Shown here: positions 1 through 5,698 of the stretch, one piece after another
Position numbering within the stretch: the first letter of the stretch is position 1
Layout of the letters: every line of letters begins with the position of its first letter
From: an uncultured Bacteroidales bacterium
GTDB taxonomy: Bacteria; Bacteroidota; Bacteroidia; Bacteroidales; UBA932
DNA length: 5,698 nt
Assembly (NCBI GenBank): GCA_905235775.1
Contig: CAJOMY010000118.1
Coordinates: forward strand, 1 to 5,698
Reading direction: 5' to 3'
The notes under the pieces: model-generated
Database searches by the model: none
Told to the model about the DNA's origin: nothing
The model's input: only the letters and a program-made list of their open reading frames with translations
Program-made: the position numbers and the translations under genes

Positions 1-500
1 TGATCATTAACCCCGACTACGCTGAGGGTACCACTGGCTGGACCATCGGTGATAACAGTAAGGTTGAGGTGGAAGGTGAATACAACATCGGTGTTGCTGA
101 AATCTGGAATGGTACTGGTGAGATTTCCCAGACTGTTACCGGTATGCCTGTAGGTACCTACAAGGTGAGCGTGAATAGTTTCTTCCAGCAGGGCGACAGA
201 ACTATCCACATCAACTCCTTCCTTAAGGAACTTGCCGAGAAGTATGAAGTTGAACTGTATGAAACCGATACCCTCGGTGGTACAAGACCCTTCGTGAACC
301 ACGCTGTGGTATTCGCCAACGAGAGCGGTATTGCTCCTGCCAACATGACCTTCGAGCCGGAAACTCCTGAGGAAATCCAAATCTTCCAGCAGGCTGCTTC
401 TGCCGAGGGCAACTGGGTATCAATGGAGCAGTTCCTCCTTGATACTGGCAAGGTATTTCTCCTGCTGACGCTCTGTGTAACCGCGAGCCGCAAACAGGCT
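1..500 (+). CDS. Internal fragment of a Bacteroidota surface/secreted protein with a carbohydrate-binding-like beta domain
   Basis: The reading frame is open from the left edge (first full codon at 3) and has no start in view, so the gene begins outside the window. The first 60 or so residues carry NPDYAEGTTGW, then a VAEIWNG...ISQTVTGMPVGTYKVSV stretch. This is the pattern of the beta-sandwich domains of Bacteroidales surface proteins: 'NPdf..gtdGW', then 'y.n..fd.yQtvtglpnGtYkvsv'. Such domains are usually extracellular and glycan-related. The part from about residue 65 (NSFLKELAEKYEVELYE and onwards) I do not recognise. Codon use (GGT, ACC, GAA, GTT) and about 48% GC differ from the 62% GC uvrB next door. 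The frame stays open far into the antisense of uvrB, which is an artefact: the real gene must be cut somewhere in 420-500. No catalytic residues, signal peptide or sorting domain are visible. The domain call is by pattern only. Confidence 0.6.
420..500. other. Chimeric junction between the surface-protein fragment and uvrB
   Basis: Reading from the right, uvrB homology ends with the codon at 501-503. Reading from the left, the surface-protein frame and its codon style are still credible to about 420. Between these points neither strand gives a recognisable family sequence: the minus strand reads SLFAARGYTERQQEKYLASI and a few more residues to a stop, and the plus strand reads VSMEQFLLDTGKVFLLLTL. 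No third frame of the minus strand restores the UvrB C-terminus, so a simple frameshift does not explain it. GC content steps from about 48% to about 62% across the interval. No inverted repeats, target duplications or transposase are visible, which favours an assembly join or simple recombination over insertion. Confidence 0.75.
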
Positions 501-2201
501 GTCGGTCTCCCGGATGGTCTGCTCCATCGACGGGGTGATCTGGTCGGCGTACATGATCACGAGTCCGTTCACGTTGCGCGCCGCCCGGCCCGCCGTCTGC
601 GTCAGGGCACGGGTCGTTCGCAGGAATCCTTCCTTGTCCGCATCCAGGATGGCCACAAGCGAGACCGAGGGGATGTCCAGGCCTTCACGAAGCAGGTTCA
701 CGCCCACGAGCACGTCGAACAGGCCGGCCTTGAAGTCTTCGATAATCTCCACGCGCTCCGCCGTGTCCACGTCGGAATGGATGTAGCGCACGCGGACGCC
801 GATGCGGCGCAGGTATTCGTCCAGCTCCTCGGCCATGCGCTTGGTGAGCGTGGTCACGAGCGTGCGCTCGTCGGCTTCGGACCGTTTGCGGATCTCCTCC
901 ACCAGGTCGTCCACCTGGTTTTTCGTGGGCCGGACTTCGACGGGCGGGTCCAGCAGGCCTGTCGGACGGACCACCTGCTCCACCACGAGCCCTTCGGATT
1001 TCTCCAGTTCATAATCCGCCGGCGTGGCGCTGACATAGATCTTCTGGCCGGTCAGGGCCTCGAACTCCTCGAACTTGAGCGGGCGGTTGTCGGCCGCCGC
1101 CGGGAGGCGGAAACCATATTCGATCAGCACCGACTTGCGGCTGTGGTCGCCGCCGTACATGGCGTGCACCTGCGGCAGCGTGACATGGCTCTCGTCCACG
1201 AAGGTGATGAAGTCCTTGGGGAAATAGTCGATCAGGCAGAACGGACGCTGCCCCTCCTTGCGGCCGTCGAAATAGCGGGAATAATTCTCGATGCCCGGGC
1301 AGTAGCCCATCTCCTTGATCATTTCCAGGTCGTACTCCACCCGCTGCTTGAGCCGCTTGGCCTCGAGTCCCTTGCCGATGTCTTCGAAATATTCCATCTG
1401 GCGGACCAGGTCGTCCTGGATATGGGACACGGCGGCGATGCTCCGCTCCTTGGTGGTCACGAAGTTGCCGGCCGGGTAGATGTTGATCTCGTCAATCTCC
1501 TCGCGCCTGGCCCCGGTCACGGGGTCGATCAGGCTCAGGGCGTCGACCTCATCGCCGAAGAACTCGATGCGTACGGCGTCATCCGATCCGCCGAGGTACA
1601 CGTCCACCGTGTCCCCGCGTACGCGGAAAGTACCGCGCTTGAACTCCACTTCCGTCCGGTTGTACAGGGCGTCCACCAGACGGTAGAGCAAGCCGGTGAG
1701 GCTGCGGGTCTCCCCCCTCCTGACGGGAACTGTCTGGGCATGGAAGTCCTCCGGGTTGCCGATGCCGTAGAGGCAGGAGACGCTGGAGACCACGATCACG
1801 TCGCGCCGCCCGCTGAGCAAGGCACTGGCGGCGCTCAGGCGCAGTTTCTCGATCTGGTCGTTGATGCTCAGGTCCTTCTCGATGTAGGTATCCGTCGTGG
1901 GGATGTAGGCCTCAGGCTGGTAGTAGTCGTAGTAAGACACGAAATACTCCACGGCATTGTGCGGGAAGAAGGACTTGAATTCGCCGTAGAGCTGGGCGGC
2001 GAGGGTCTTGTTGTGGCTCAGGATCAGCGCCGGACGCTGGAGGCGCTCGATGACTCCGGCCATCGTGAAGGTCTTGCCCGATCCGGTGACGCCGAGCAGG
2101 GTCACGTCCCCCACCCCCGCCTCCAGCGCGGTGCAGAGCTGGGAAATCGCCTCCGGCTGGTCGCCGGCAGGCCGGTATTCGGATTCGAGCTGGAATTTCA
2201 T
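420..2201 (-). CDS. uvrB: UvrABC excinuclease subunit B, truncated at the C-terminus
   Basis: UvrB is the DNA-damage-verifying helicase-like subunit of nucleotide excision repair; it is loaded by UvrA and recruits UvrC. I chose the ATG at 2201 because MKFQLESEYRPAGDQPEAI is the family's N-terminus; the GTG at 2210 adds only three residues. Counting from this ATG, Walker A GVTGSGKT is at 37-44, the damage-probing beta-hairpin (YYDYYQPEAYIP onward) at about 90-115, the DESH box at 336-339, SATP at 391-394, helicase motif V (NLLREGLDIPS) at about 502-512 and motif VI QTAGRAARN at 535-543. Family identity is clear to ITPSMEQTIRETD, ending at residue 567. The usual RRR...YN..HGITP continuation and the C-terminal UVR motif that contacts UvrC are replaced by 26 unrelated residues and a stop at 420-422. 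Total length is 593, against roughly 670 normally. As written the product would be impaired in UvrC recruitment. More likely the true 3' end lies elsewhere. It is divergent from the relA-like gene. Confidence 0.95.
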   Translation of the reverse strand: MKFQLESEYRPAGDQPEAISQLCTALEAGVGDVTLLGVTGSGKTFTMAGVIERLQRPALILSHNKTLAAQLYGEFKSFFPHNAVEYFVSYYDYYQPEAYIPTTDTYIEKDLSINDQIEKLRLSAASALLSGRRDVIVVSSVSCLYGIGNPEDFHAQTVPVRRGETRSLTGLLYRLVDALYNRTEVEFKRGTFRVRGDTVDVYLGGSDDAVRIEFFGDEVDALSLIDPVTGARREEIDEINIYPAGNFVTTKERSIAAVSHIQDDLVRQMEYFEDIGKGLEAKRLKQRVEYDLEMIKEMGYCPGIENYSRYFDGRKEGQRPFCLIDYFPKDFITFVDESHVTLPQVHAMYGGDHSRKSVLIEYGFRLPAAADNRPLKFEEFEALTGQKIYVSATPADYELEKSEGLVVEQVVRPTGLLDPPVEVRPTKNQVDDLVEEIRKRSEADERTLVTTLTKRMAEELDEYLRRIGVRVRYIHSDVDTAERVEIIEDFKAGLFDVLVGVNLLREGLDIPSVSLVAILDADKEGFLRTTRALTQTAGRAARNVNGLVIMYADQITPSMEQTIRETDSLFAARGYTERQQEKYLASIKEELLH

Positions 2202-2209
2202 ATATCTCA

Positions 2210-2237
2210 CAAAAATAACGCTTTTGCGTTACTTTTG
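2210..2237. promoter_or_regulatory. 28-bp near-perfect dyad between divergent uvrB and relA-like genes (candidate operator)
   Basis: The left arm CAAAAATAACGC (2210-2221) and right arm GCGTTACTTTTG (2226-2237) are inverted copies matching at 11 of 12 positions, around a TTTT centre (2222-2225). The outer part of each arm is a TAnnTTTG box pointing away from the centre: TATTTTTG toward uvrB and TACTTTTG toward relA. The symmetry could be an operator read by a dimeric regulator acting on both genes, a pair of back-to-back promoters, or a small hairpin (the inner 6-bp stem TAACGC/GCGTTA is perfect). The repeat is seen directly. Its role is inferred and no cognate regulator is in the window. Confidence 0.5.
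2230..2237 (+). promoter_or_regulatory. Candidate -7 box (TACTTTTG) for the relA-like gene
   Basis: TACTTTTG followed by CA is a typical Bacteroidota -7 element. I see no TTTG or TTG at the expected 19-21 bp upstream, so this is half a promoter by sequence. Transcription would start about 2241-2245 and give a leader of roughly 125 bases containing the hairpin at 2243-2290. Confidence 0.4.
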
Positions 2238-2242
2238 CAACG

Positions 2243-2290
2243 GCACTCCCCCGCTTCAGGCCCGACCGGGTCCTTCCTTGAGGCGGGTGC
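2243..2290 (+). promoter_or_regulatory. GC-rich hairpin in the probable relA leader
   Basis: CCCGCTTCA (2250-2258) pairs with TGAGGCGGG (2279-2287) over nine positions, with one G-U wobble. GCA (2243-2245) can pair with TGC (2288-2290) across a small bulge. Inside the loop GG/CC and CCC/GGG offer further pairing. No U-run follows, so it is not an intrinsic terminator. It could be a regulatory or stability element in the 5' leader, or chance pairing in GC-rich sequence. Its function is not shown. Confidence 0.35.
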
Positions 2291-2341
2291 TCCTTGGAAA
2301 CCACATTTCCAAATATATACAACTATATTCAAAAGAATTCT

Positions 2342-2349
2342 TACATTTG
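2342..2349 (+). promoter_or_regulatory. Second candidate -7 box (TACATTTG) just upstream of the relA-like start
   Basis: TACATTTG matches TAnnTTTG and lies in an AT-rich stretch (2305-2350) that contrasts with the surrounding GC-rich DNA. Transcription would start near 2355, about 15 bases before the ATG at 2371. No convincing -33 element is present 19-21 bp upstream, so it is a weak alternative or second promoter. Confidence 0.3.
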
Positions 2350-2370
2350 TTCAGTCAAGCCGCAGAGGAC

Positions 2371-4467
2371 ATGGAACGACTGGTCGAACAAGCCCGCGCC
2401 GTGGCGCTGGAGGCGCTCAGGGAGGAGACCCGCTATGACGGGTCCCCGTTCATTACGCACCCTGACAACGTCGCCCGCATCGTTTCGGACGAGATCGGCC
2501 TCCCGGACACCTGTGTGGCGGCCGTTTATCTCCACGAGGCTACCCGGGTCCACAAGGATGTGGACATCAGCGCATTCCCGCAGGACGTGCGGACGCTCGT
2601 GGACGGCCTCAACAAGATTGCAACCATCAAGCCCAAGGATACCCGCCTGGAGGCGGAGAACTACAAGAAACTTATTGTCCAGTATTCGACCGACCCGCGC
2701 GTGACGGTGCTCAAGATCGCCGACCGGCTGGAGGTGATGCGCGGCCTGCAGATGTTCCCGAAGAACTCCCGCGAGCAGAAACTGCTGGAGACCCTGATGC
2801 TCTACATGCCGCTCTCGCACCAGCTGGGCCTGTACAACATCAACAACGAACTGGGCAACATCTGGTTCCGATACGCCGACCCTGAGCAGTACCGTGCCAT
2901 CACCAACAAGCTGAAGGCCACGGAGAAGGACCGTGAGCAGATCACGGCGGAGTTCATTGAGCCGTTGAAGCGCAAGCTCTCCGACGCCGGCATCGTCTAT
3001 AAACTGAAGATACGCACCAAGAGCGCCTACTCCATCTACCGAAAGATGCAGGTGCAGAAAGTGCCTTTCGAGGGCGTCTATGACGTCTTTGCCATCCGCT
3101 TCATCATCGACTGCGAGGATGATCCCAAACTTGAAAAGGACCTCTGCTGGAAGGTGTTCTCCTACGTGACCGAGGAATATGAGTCGGATACGAATCGCCT
3201 GCGCGACTGGCTCACCACACCGCGTCCCAACGGCTACGAATCCCTGCACATCACGGTCAAGAACAAACAGGGCCAGGCCCTCGAGGTGCAGATCCGGACC
3301 AAGCGCATGGACATCGATGCCGAGAGCGGCCATGCCGCCCACTGGGCCTACAAGGGCATTCGCCATGAGGCCTCCGTCGACCGCTGGCTCCAGTCCGTGC
3401 GCGATGCGCTGGAGCATCCTTTCGATGCGGCGCCCGAGGACATGCCCGCTCCGCCGGACAAGGAGATTTTCGTCTTCACGCCGACCGGCGAACTGCGCAT
3501 CCTGCCCGCCGGCGCCTCCGTGCTGGACTTTGCTTTCAACATCCACTCCGGCCTGGGTTGCCGCTGCACCGGCGGCCGCGTGAACGGCAAAGCCGTCCCC
3601 ATCCGGGAGAAACTCAAGACGGGCGACGTGGTGGAGATCCAGACACGCAAGGACCAGCGTCCGAACCGCGACTGGCTGGGCTGGGTGGTTTCCTCCAAGG
3701 CCCGGACCAAAATCAGGCAGGAGCTCGATGCCGAAGAGCGCAAGGCGGCCTCGGACGGCCGCGAGTTGTTGGAGCGGCGCCTGCGCAACTGGAAGCTCGA
3801 GCTTCCGGACGAATGGATGATGGAGTTCATCAAGCTGCGCAAGTACCCGTCCGTACTGCCCTTCCTGGCGGCCATCGCCCGCGAAGAGGTGGATGTCAAC
3901 GACATCAAGGCATTCATCCAGCGCAAGTTGTCCGCCCAGCAGGAGAAAACTGCGGCGCCGCTGCCCGAGGAGACGGAGAAGAGCGTCCAGAAGGGATATG
4001 CCGGCACGGCGGACGATATCCTTGTGCTGAATGCCAAGAACGTCAAGGGTCTGGATTACAGGATGTCCAAATGCTGCAACCCGGTCTTTGGCGACGACGT
4101 GTTCGGCTTCGTCACGCGTACCGAAGGCATCAAGATCCACCGCATGTCCTGTCCCAATGCCGCCCGGCTCATCGAACGCTATCCATACCGCATCCAGAAG
4201 GTCGTCTGGCAGGACAACCCCGGCCAGGGCGATTTCCAGTGCACGCTCACCGTCACCACGGAGCTGGATCATCCGGTGCTCAGCGCCATCATGGACATCA
4301 TCGGACAGTTCCGCGTGTCCATGCGCGCCTTCAACGTCAAGGAGAATCTGCGTGCCGGCACCTACGAGATCACCATCCGCCTGCTGGTGCCCTCCAGCGC
4401 CGAGCTGGACAAGGTCCTCTCGCAGGTCGGCGCCCTCAGACAAGTCATCAAGATCCGAAGAAGCTGA
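2371..4467 (+). CDS. relA: RelA/SpoT-family (p)ppGpp synthetase with degenerate hydrolase domain
   Basis: This is a long RSH protein of 698 residues. It is predicted to make (p)ppGpp from ATP and GDP/GTP during the stringent response, with its C-terminal half sensing the ribosome. Domains: pseudo-HD about 10-150; synthetase about 200-330, with RTKSAYSIYRKM (215-226), YDVFAIR including metal-ligand D238, PRPNGYESLH (284-293) and EVQIRT including E305; TGS 364-426 with the conserved H392; a helical region; a Cys-rich zinc-finger-like module with C568, C569, H590 and C594; ACT about 621-697. In the HD domain the family HD pair is H55-E56, the downstream ED pair is R-V, and the first metal histidine (AHxGQ) is absent, so hydrolysis is probably lost. 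D118 of KIADR remains. The ATG at 2371 starts the protein close to the HD domain; the frame is open upstream, and the TTG at 2347 would add eight residues. It is probably RelA-like rather than a bifunctional Rel/SpoT. Confidence 0.92.
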   Translation: MERLVEQARAVALEALREETRYDGSPFITHPDNVARIVSDEIGLPDTCVAAVYLHEATRVHKDVDISAFPQDVRTLVDGLNKIATIKPKDTRLEAENYKKLIVQYSTDPRVTVLKIADRLEVMRGLQMFPKNSREQKLLETLMLYMPLSHQLGLYNINNELGNIWFRYADPEQYRAITNKLKATEKDREQITAEFIEPLKRKLSDAGIVYKLKIRTKSAYSIYRKMQVQKVPFEGVYDVFAIRFIIDCEDDPKLEKDLCWKVFSYVTEEYESDTNRLRDWLTTPRPNGYESLHITVKNKQGQALEVQIRTKRMDIDAESGHAAHWAYKGIRHEASVDRWLQSVRDALEHPFDAAPEDMPAPPDKEIFVFTPTGELRILPAGASVLDFAFNIHSGLGCRCTGGRVNGKAVPIREKLKTGDVVEIQTRKDQRPNRDWLGWVVSSKARTKIRQELDAEERKAASDGRELLERRLRNWKLELPDEWMMEFIKLRKYPSVLPFLAAIAREEVDVNDIKAFIQRKLSAQQEKTAAPLPEETEKSVQKGYAGTADDILVLNAKNVKGLDYRMSKCCNPVFGDDVFGFVTRTEGIKIHRMSCPNAARLIERYPYRIQKVVWQDNPGQGDFQCTLTVTTELDHPVLSAIMDIIGQFRVSMRAFNVKENLRAGTYEITIRLLVPSSAELDKVLSQVGALRQVIKIRRS

Positions 4468-5024
4468 TGCCTCAGGAAGAAGATACCCGATACCTCGATC
4501 AATTTGAGGAGACCCTCGAAAACGGCCTGCTGAAAATCTGCAGCGGCGCCGGCCTGCTGCCCGCCGAACTGGTCCGCTGTCCCGATGTGGATGGCCTTTG
4601 GGACGTGTACATCAAGGATTACATCGCCGACGCGGTGGTCAATTTCAACGAATACCCGGAGGCGGCGATCGCCTGGGCCGGTTTCCTCGGCCTCGGTGTC
4701 GCCTGGGCCTGGGACGCCGACTGGCAGCGATACAAGGACCGGCCTTACCGTCAATGGTACGGCGCGCGCGGCTGGGACGATATGGACGAGCACATCCTGC
4801 GGGACATTCTCGACCTGCCGCTGGACGGTCCGGAGGCGAAGAAGATTTCCAACACCCTGCAAAGCTGCGCGCTCGCCGTGCTCGGCCTGCTGCAACACGA
4901 GGGGGTCGAGACCCGGACCGCCCGCGGCTTCTACCTGCTCGCCCGCGCCTACACGGTGCTCTACCGCGTTGGCGCCGCCATCGAGCTCCACCGGCTGGGA
5001 TACAGGAAGGTGCCCGTCGGCTGA
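4467..5024 (+). CDS. Unrecognised 185-residue protein, translationally coupled to the relA-like gene
   Basis: The ATG shares its first base with the last base of the upstream TGA (TGATG at 4465-4469), the classic arrangement for reinitiation by the terminating ribosome, so the two products are likely made together. I do not recognise a named family. The protein starts with an acidic, helical stretch (MPQEEDTRYLDQFEETLENG). A Trp/Tyr-rich core follows: LWDVYIKDYIADAVVNFNEY at 44-63, then a hydrophobic stretch at about 67-83 and WDADWQRYKDRPYRQWYGAR at 82-101. After that come WDDMDEHI (103-110) and a mostly helical C-terminus with a second hydrophobic run (133-142). There is no signal peptide and no Cys/His metal cluster. 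The hydrophobic stretches read more as buried helices than membrane spans. Composition and third-position GC agree with relA, supporting a real gene of long standing. The location suggests a role linked to alarmone signalling, but this is inference from context only. Confidence 0.8.
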   Translation: MPQEEDTRYLDQFEETLENGLLKICSGAGLLPAELVRCPDVDGLWDVYIKDYIADAVVNFNEYPEAAIAWAGFLGLGVAWAWDADWQRYKDRPYRQWYGARGWDDMDEHILRDILDLPLDGPEAKKISNTLQSCALAVLGLLQHEGVETRTARGFYLLARAYTVLYRVGAAIELHRLGYRKVPVG

Positions 5025-5084
5025 GGACCCTGCGTGCCACGTCGTGTCTCCACCGAGGGGACCTGAAGGCGGGGGAAAAACGGA

Positions 5085-5698
5085 TCAGGACTGCACCGCT
5101 CTTGAACGGTTGACGAGCGCTACGCCTCCGAATACCAGCAGCGCCGCGAGGACCTTCTGCCAGGTGAAAAGATCCATTCCGACGGCGATGCTCACGGCGG
5201 CGGCAATCATCGGCTGCAGGTAGGAATACATGCTGACCAGCGTCGGGCGCAGGTGCTTCTGTCCGACCGGGATCAGGAAATAGGCCACGAACGTGGCAAA
5301 GAAGACCACGTACGCGATCTCCCAGCCCACCGTCGGCGTCACGGCGGCAAAATCCGTCCGCATCAGTCCGCTCCAGGCGAACGGGAGCGAGAGCAGCAGC
5401 GAGAAGAGGAACATCCACTTCATCAAGGTCACGACGCCATAGCGCGAAATCAGCGGCCGGAAAATGCCTAGATACATGGCAAAAAACAGTCCGTTCAGAA
5501 TCATTAGTCCAATGCCCAGCGGGGTCGATTTTTCGACCGCTCCTGCTGTATATACTGAGTTGAATATCAGAAAAATGACGCCGGAAAAACTCATGGTTAC
5601 ACCCAGAATTTTTTTCATTGTTATGGGTTCTTTCAAGAAAATTGCCGCCACAAACATTGTCATTATCGGTGTCATGGTGGCCACAATGGTGGCGTCCA
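5085..5698 (-). CDS. EamA/DMT-family membrane transporter, N-terminus off the window
   Basis: The frame is open through the right edge and stops at 5085-5087. The visible part is about 203 residues of a family that is usually near 300. It begins DATIVATMTPIMTMFVAAIFL followed by KEPIT.KK.LG, the signature that closes the first EamA repeat. Counting from the GTG codon at 5684, which is unlikely to be the true start because homology continues upstream, membrane segments lie at about 6-17, 26-42, 55-76, 86-107, 121-140, 148-170 and 175-191. That is what remains of a ten-helix two-repeat fold. YLQP at 155-158 and the closing VLAALLVFGGVALV fit the second repeat. These inner-membrane carriers export or import small metabolites; the substrate cannot be told. 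The gene converges on the unknown gene, with 60 bases between. Codons from 5461 to the edge are about 43% GC, whereas 5281-5400 is about 65%. Confidence 0.88.
   Translation of the reverse strand, partial: DATIVATMTPIMTMFVAAIFLKEPITMKKILGVTMSFSGVIFLIFNSVYTAGAVEKSTPLGIGLMILNGLFFAMYLGIFRPLISRYGVVTLMKWMFLFSLLLSLPFAWSGLMRTDFAAVTPTVGWEIAYVVFFATFVAYFLIPVGQKHLRPTLVSMYSYLQPMIAAAVSIAVGMDLFTWQKVLAALLVFGGVALVNRSRAVQS

Larger units (their letters stand above)
2210..2240 (-). promoter_or_regulatory. Candidate Bacteroidota-type promoter for uvrB
   Basis: On the minus strand, TTG (2240-2238), a 20-bp spacer and TATTTTTG (2217-2210) fit the known Bacteroidota consensus of TTTG or TTG, 19-21 bp, TAnnTTTG. The difficulty is position: transcription would begin about 2203-2207, only a few bases before the ATG at 2201, giving an almost leaderless message. 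A second box without a good -33 partner, TATATTTG at 2317-2310, would give a leader of about 100 bases and is the alternative. Confidence 0.35.

Noticed and set aside
420..503. Simple frameshift as the cause of the short UvrB
   Set aside because: I translated the other two minus-strand frames past the divergence point, and neither restores the expected RRR...HGITP or UVR-motif sequence.
2008..2370. Upstream extension of the relA-like frame to 2008
   Set aside because: It would overlap the start of uvrB on the other strand and code through the intergenic hairpin; the family's domain begins just after the ATG at 2371.
69..2438. A 789-codon open frame on the plus strand running from the left fragment through the whole of uvrB
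   Set aside because: Beyond about 500 it is the antisense of uvrB, kept open by GC-rich codon bias. Its translation is His/Val/Asp-rich with no family resemblance.
2341..4443. A 700-codon open frame on the minus strand opposite the relA-like gene
   Set aside because: It mirrors relA codons and has no recognisable domains. The plus-strand product carries all synthetase, TGS and ACT motifs.
5024..5084. Possible bidirectional terminator in the convergent gap
   Set aside because: The best pairing (AGGACCC at 5024-5030 with GGGGACCT at 5057-5064) has a mismatch and a loop of about 26 bases, and no U-run follows at the right distance on either strand. The only homopolymer, AAAAA at 5076-5080, is not next to a stable stem.
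4645..5418. A 257-codon minus-strand frame across the unknown gene and the transporter end
   Set aside because: It is Arg/Ala/Pro-rich low-information sequence overlapping two better-supported genes in other frames.
1..5698. Mobile element, CRISPR array, tRNA/rRNA or defence system
   Set aside because: No transposase or integrase motifs, no regularly spaced repeats and no tRNA-like cloverleaf were seen. The genes present are housekeeping, alarmone and transport types.

Overview
The window looks like a metagenomic or draft-genome contig from a GC-rich member of the Bacteroidales (Bacteroidota), probably a gut or rumen lineage. This rests on three things: the style of the uvrB and relA proteins, the surface-protein fragment at the left end, and TAnnTTTG-type (Bacteroidota sigma factor) -7 boxes in the uvrB-relA intergenic region. 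No species can be assigned. Most of the window is about 60% GC. The left end (about 48%) and the right end (about 43%) differ clearly.

Layout: (1) Positions 1 to about 420-500, plus strand, hold an internal piece of a secreted or surface protein with a carbohydrate-binding-like beta domain. It has no start and no authentic stop. (2) Positions 420-2201, minus strand, hold uvrB, the nucleotide-excision-repair helicase. It is faithful to the family for 567 residues, then switches abruptly to 26 unrelated residues and stops without the C-terminal UVR motif. (3) Positions 2202-2370 form a divergent intergenic region with a 28-bp near-perfect dyad built from two back-to-back -7-like boxes, followed by a GC-rich hairpin on the relA side. 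(4) Positions 2371-4467, plus strand, hold a 698-residue RelA/SpoT-family (p)ppGpp synthetase whose N-terminal hydrolase domain has lost key metal-site residues. (5) Positions 4467-5024, plus strand, hold an unrecognised 185-residue protein whose start overlaps the relA-like stop in TGATG, so the two are probably co-translated. (6) Positions 5085-5698, minus strand, hold the C-terminal two-thirds or so of an EamA/DMT-family membrane transporter. It runs off the right edge and converges on the unknown gene.

The genes fall into a DNA-repair unit reading left, a stringent-response operon reading right (alarmone synthetase plus a coupled unknown protein), and a transporter on the opposite strand. 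I found no mobile element, CRISPR array, tRNA or rRNA. The most important observations are the join in the 420-500 interval, where uvrB and a surface-protein gene are fused tail to tail with neither finished (assembly chimera or real rearrangement), and the symmetric dyad between uvrB and relA. I do not see convincing evidence of a new multi-gene system.
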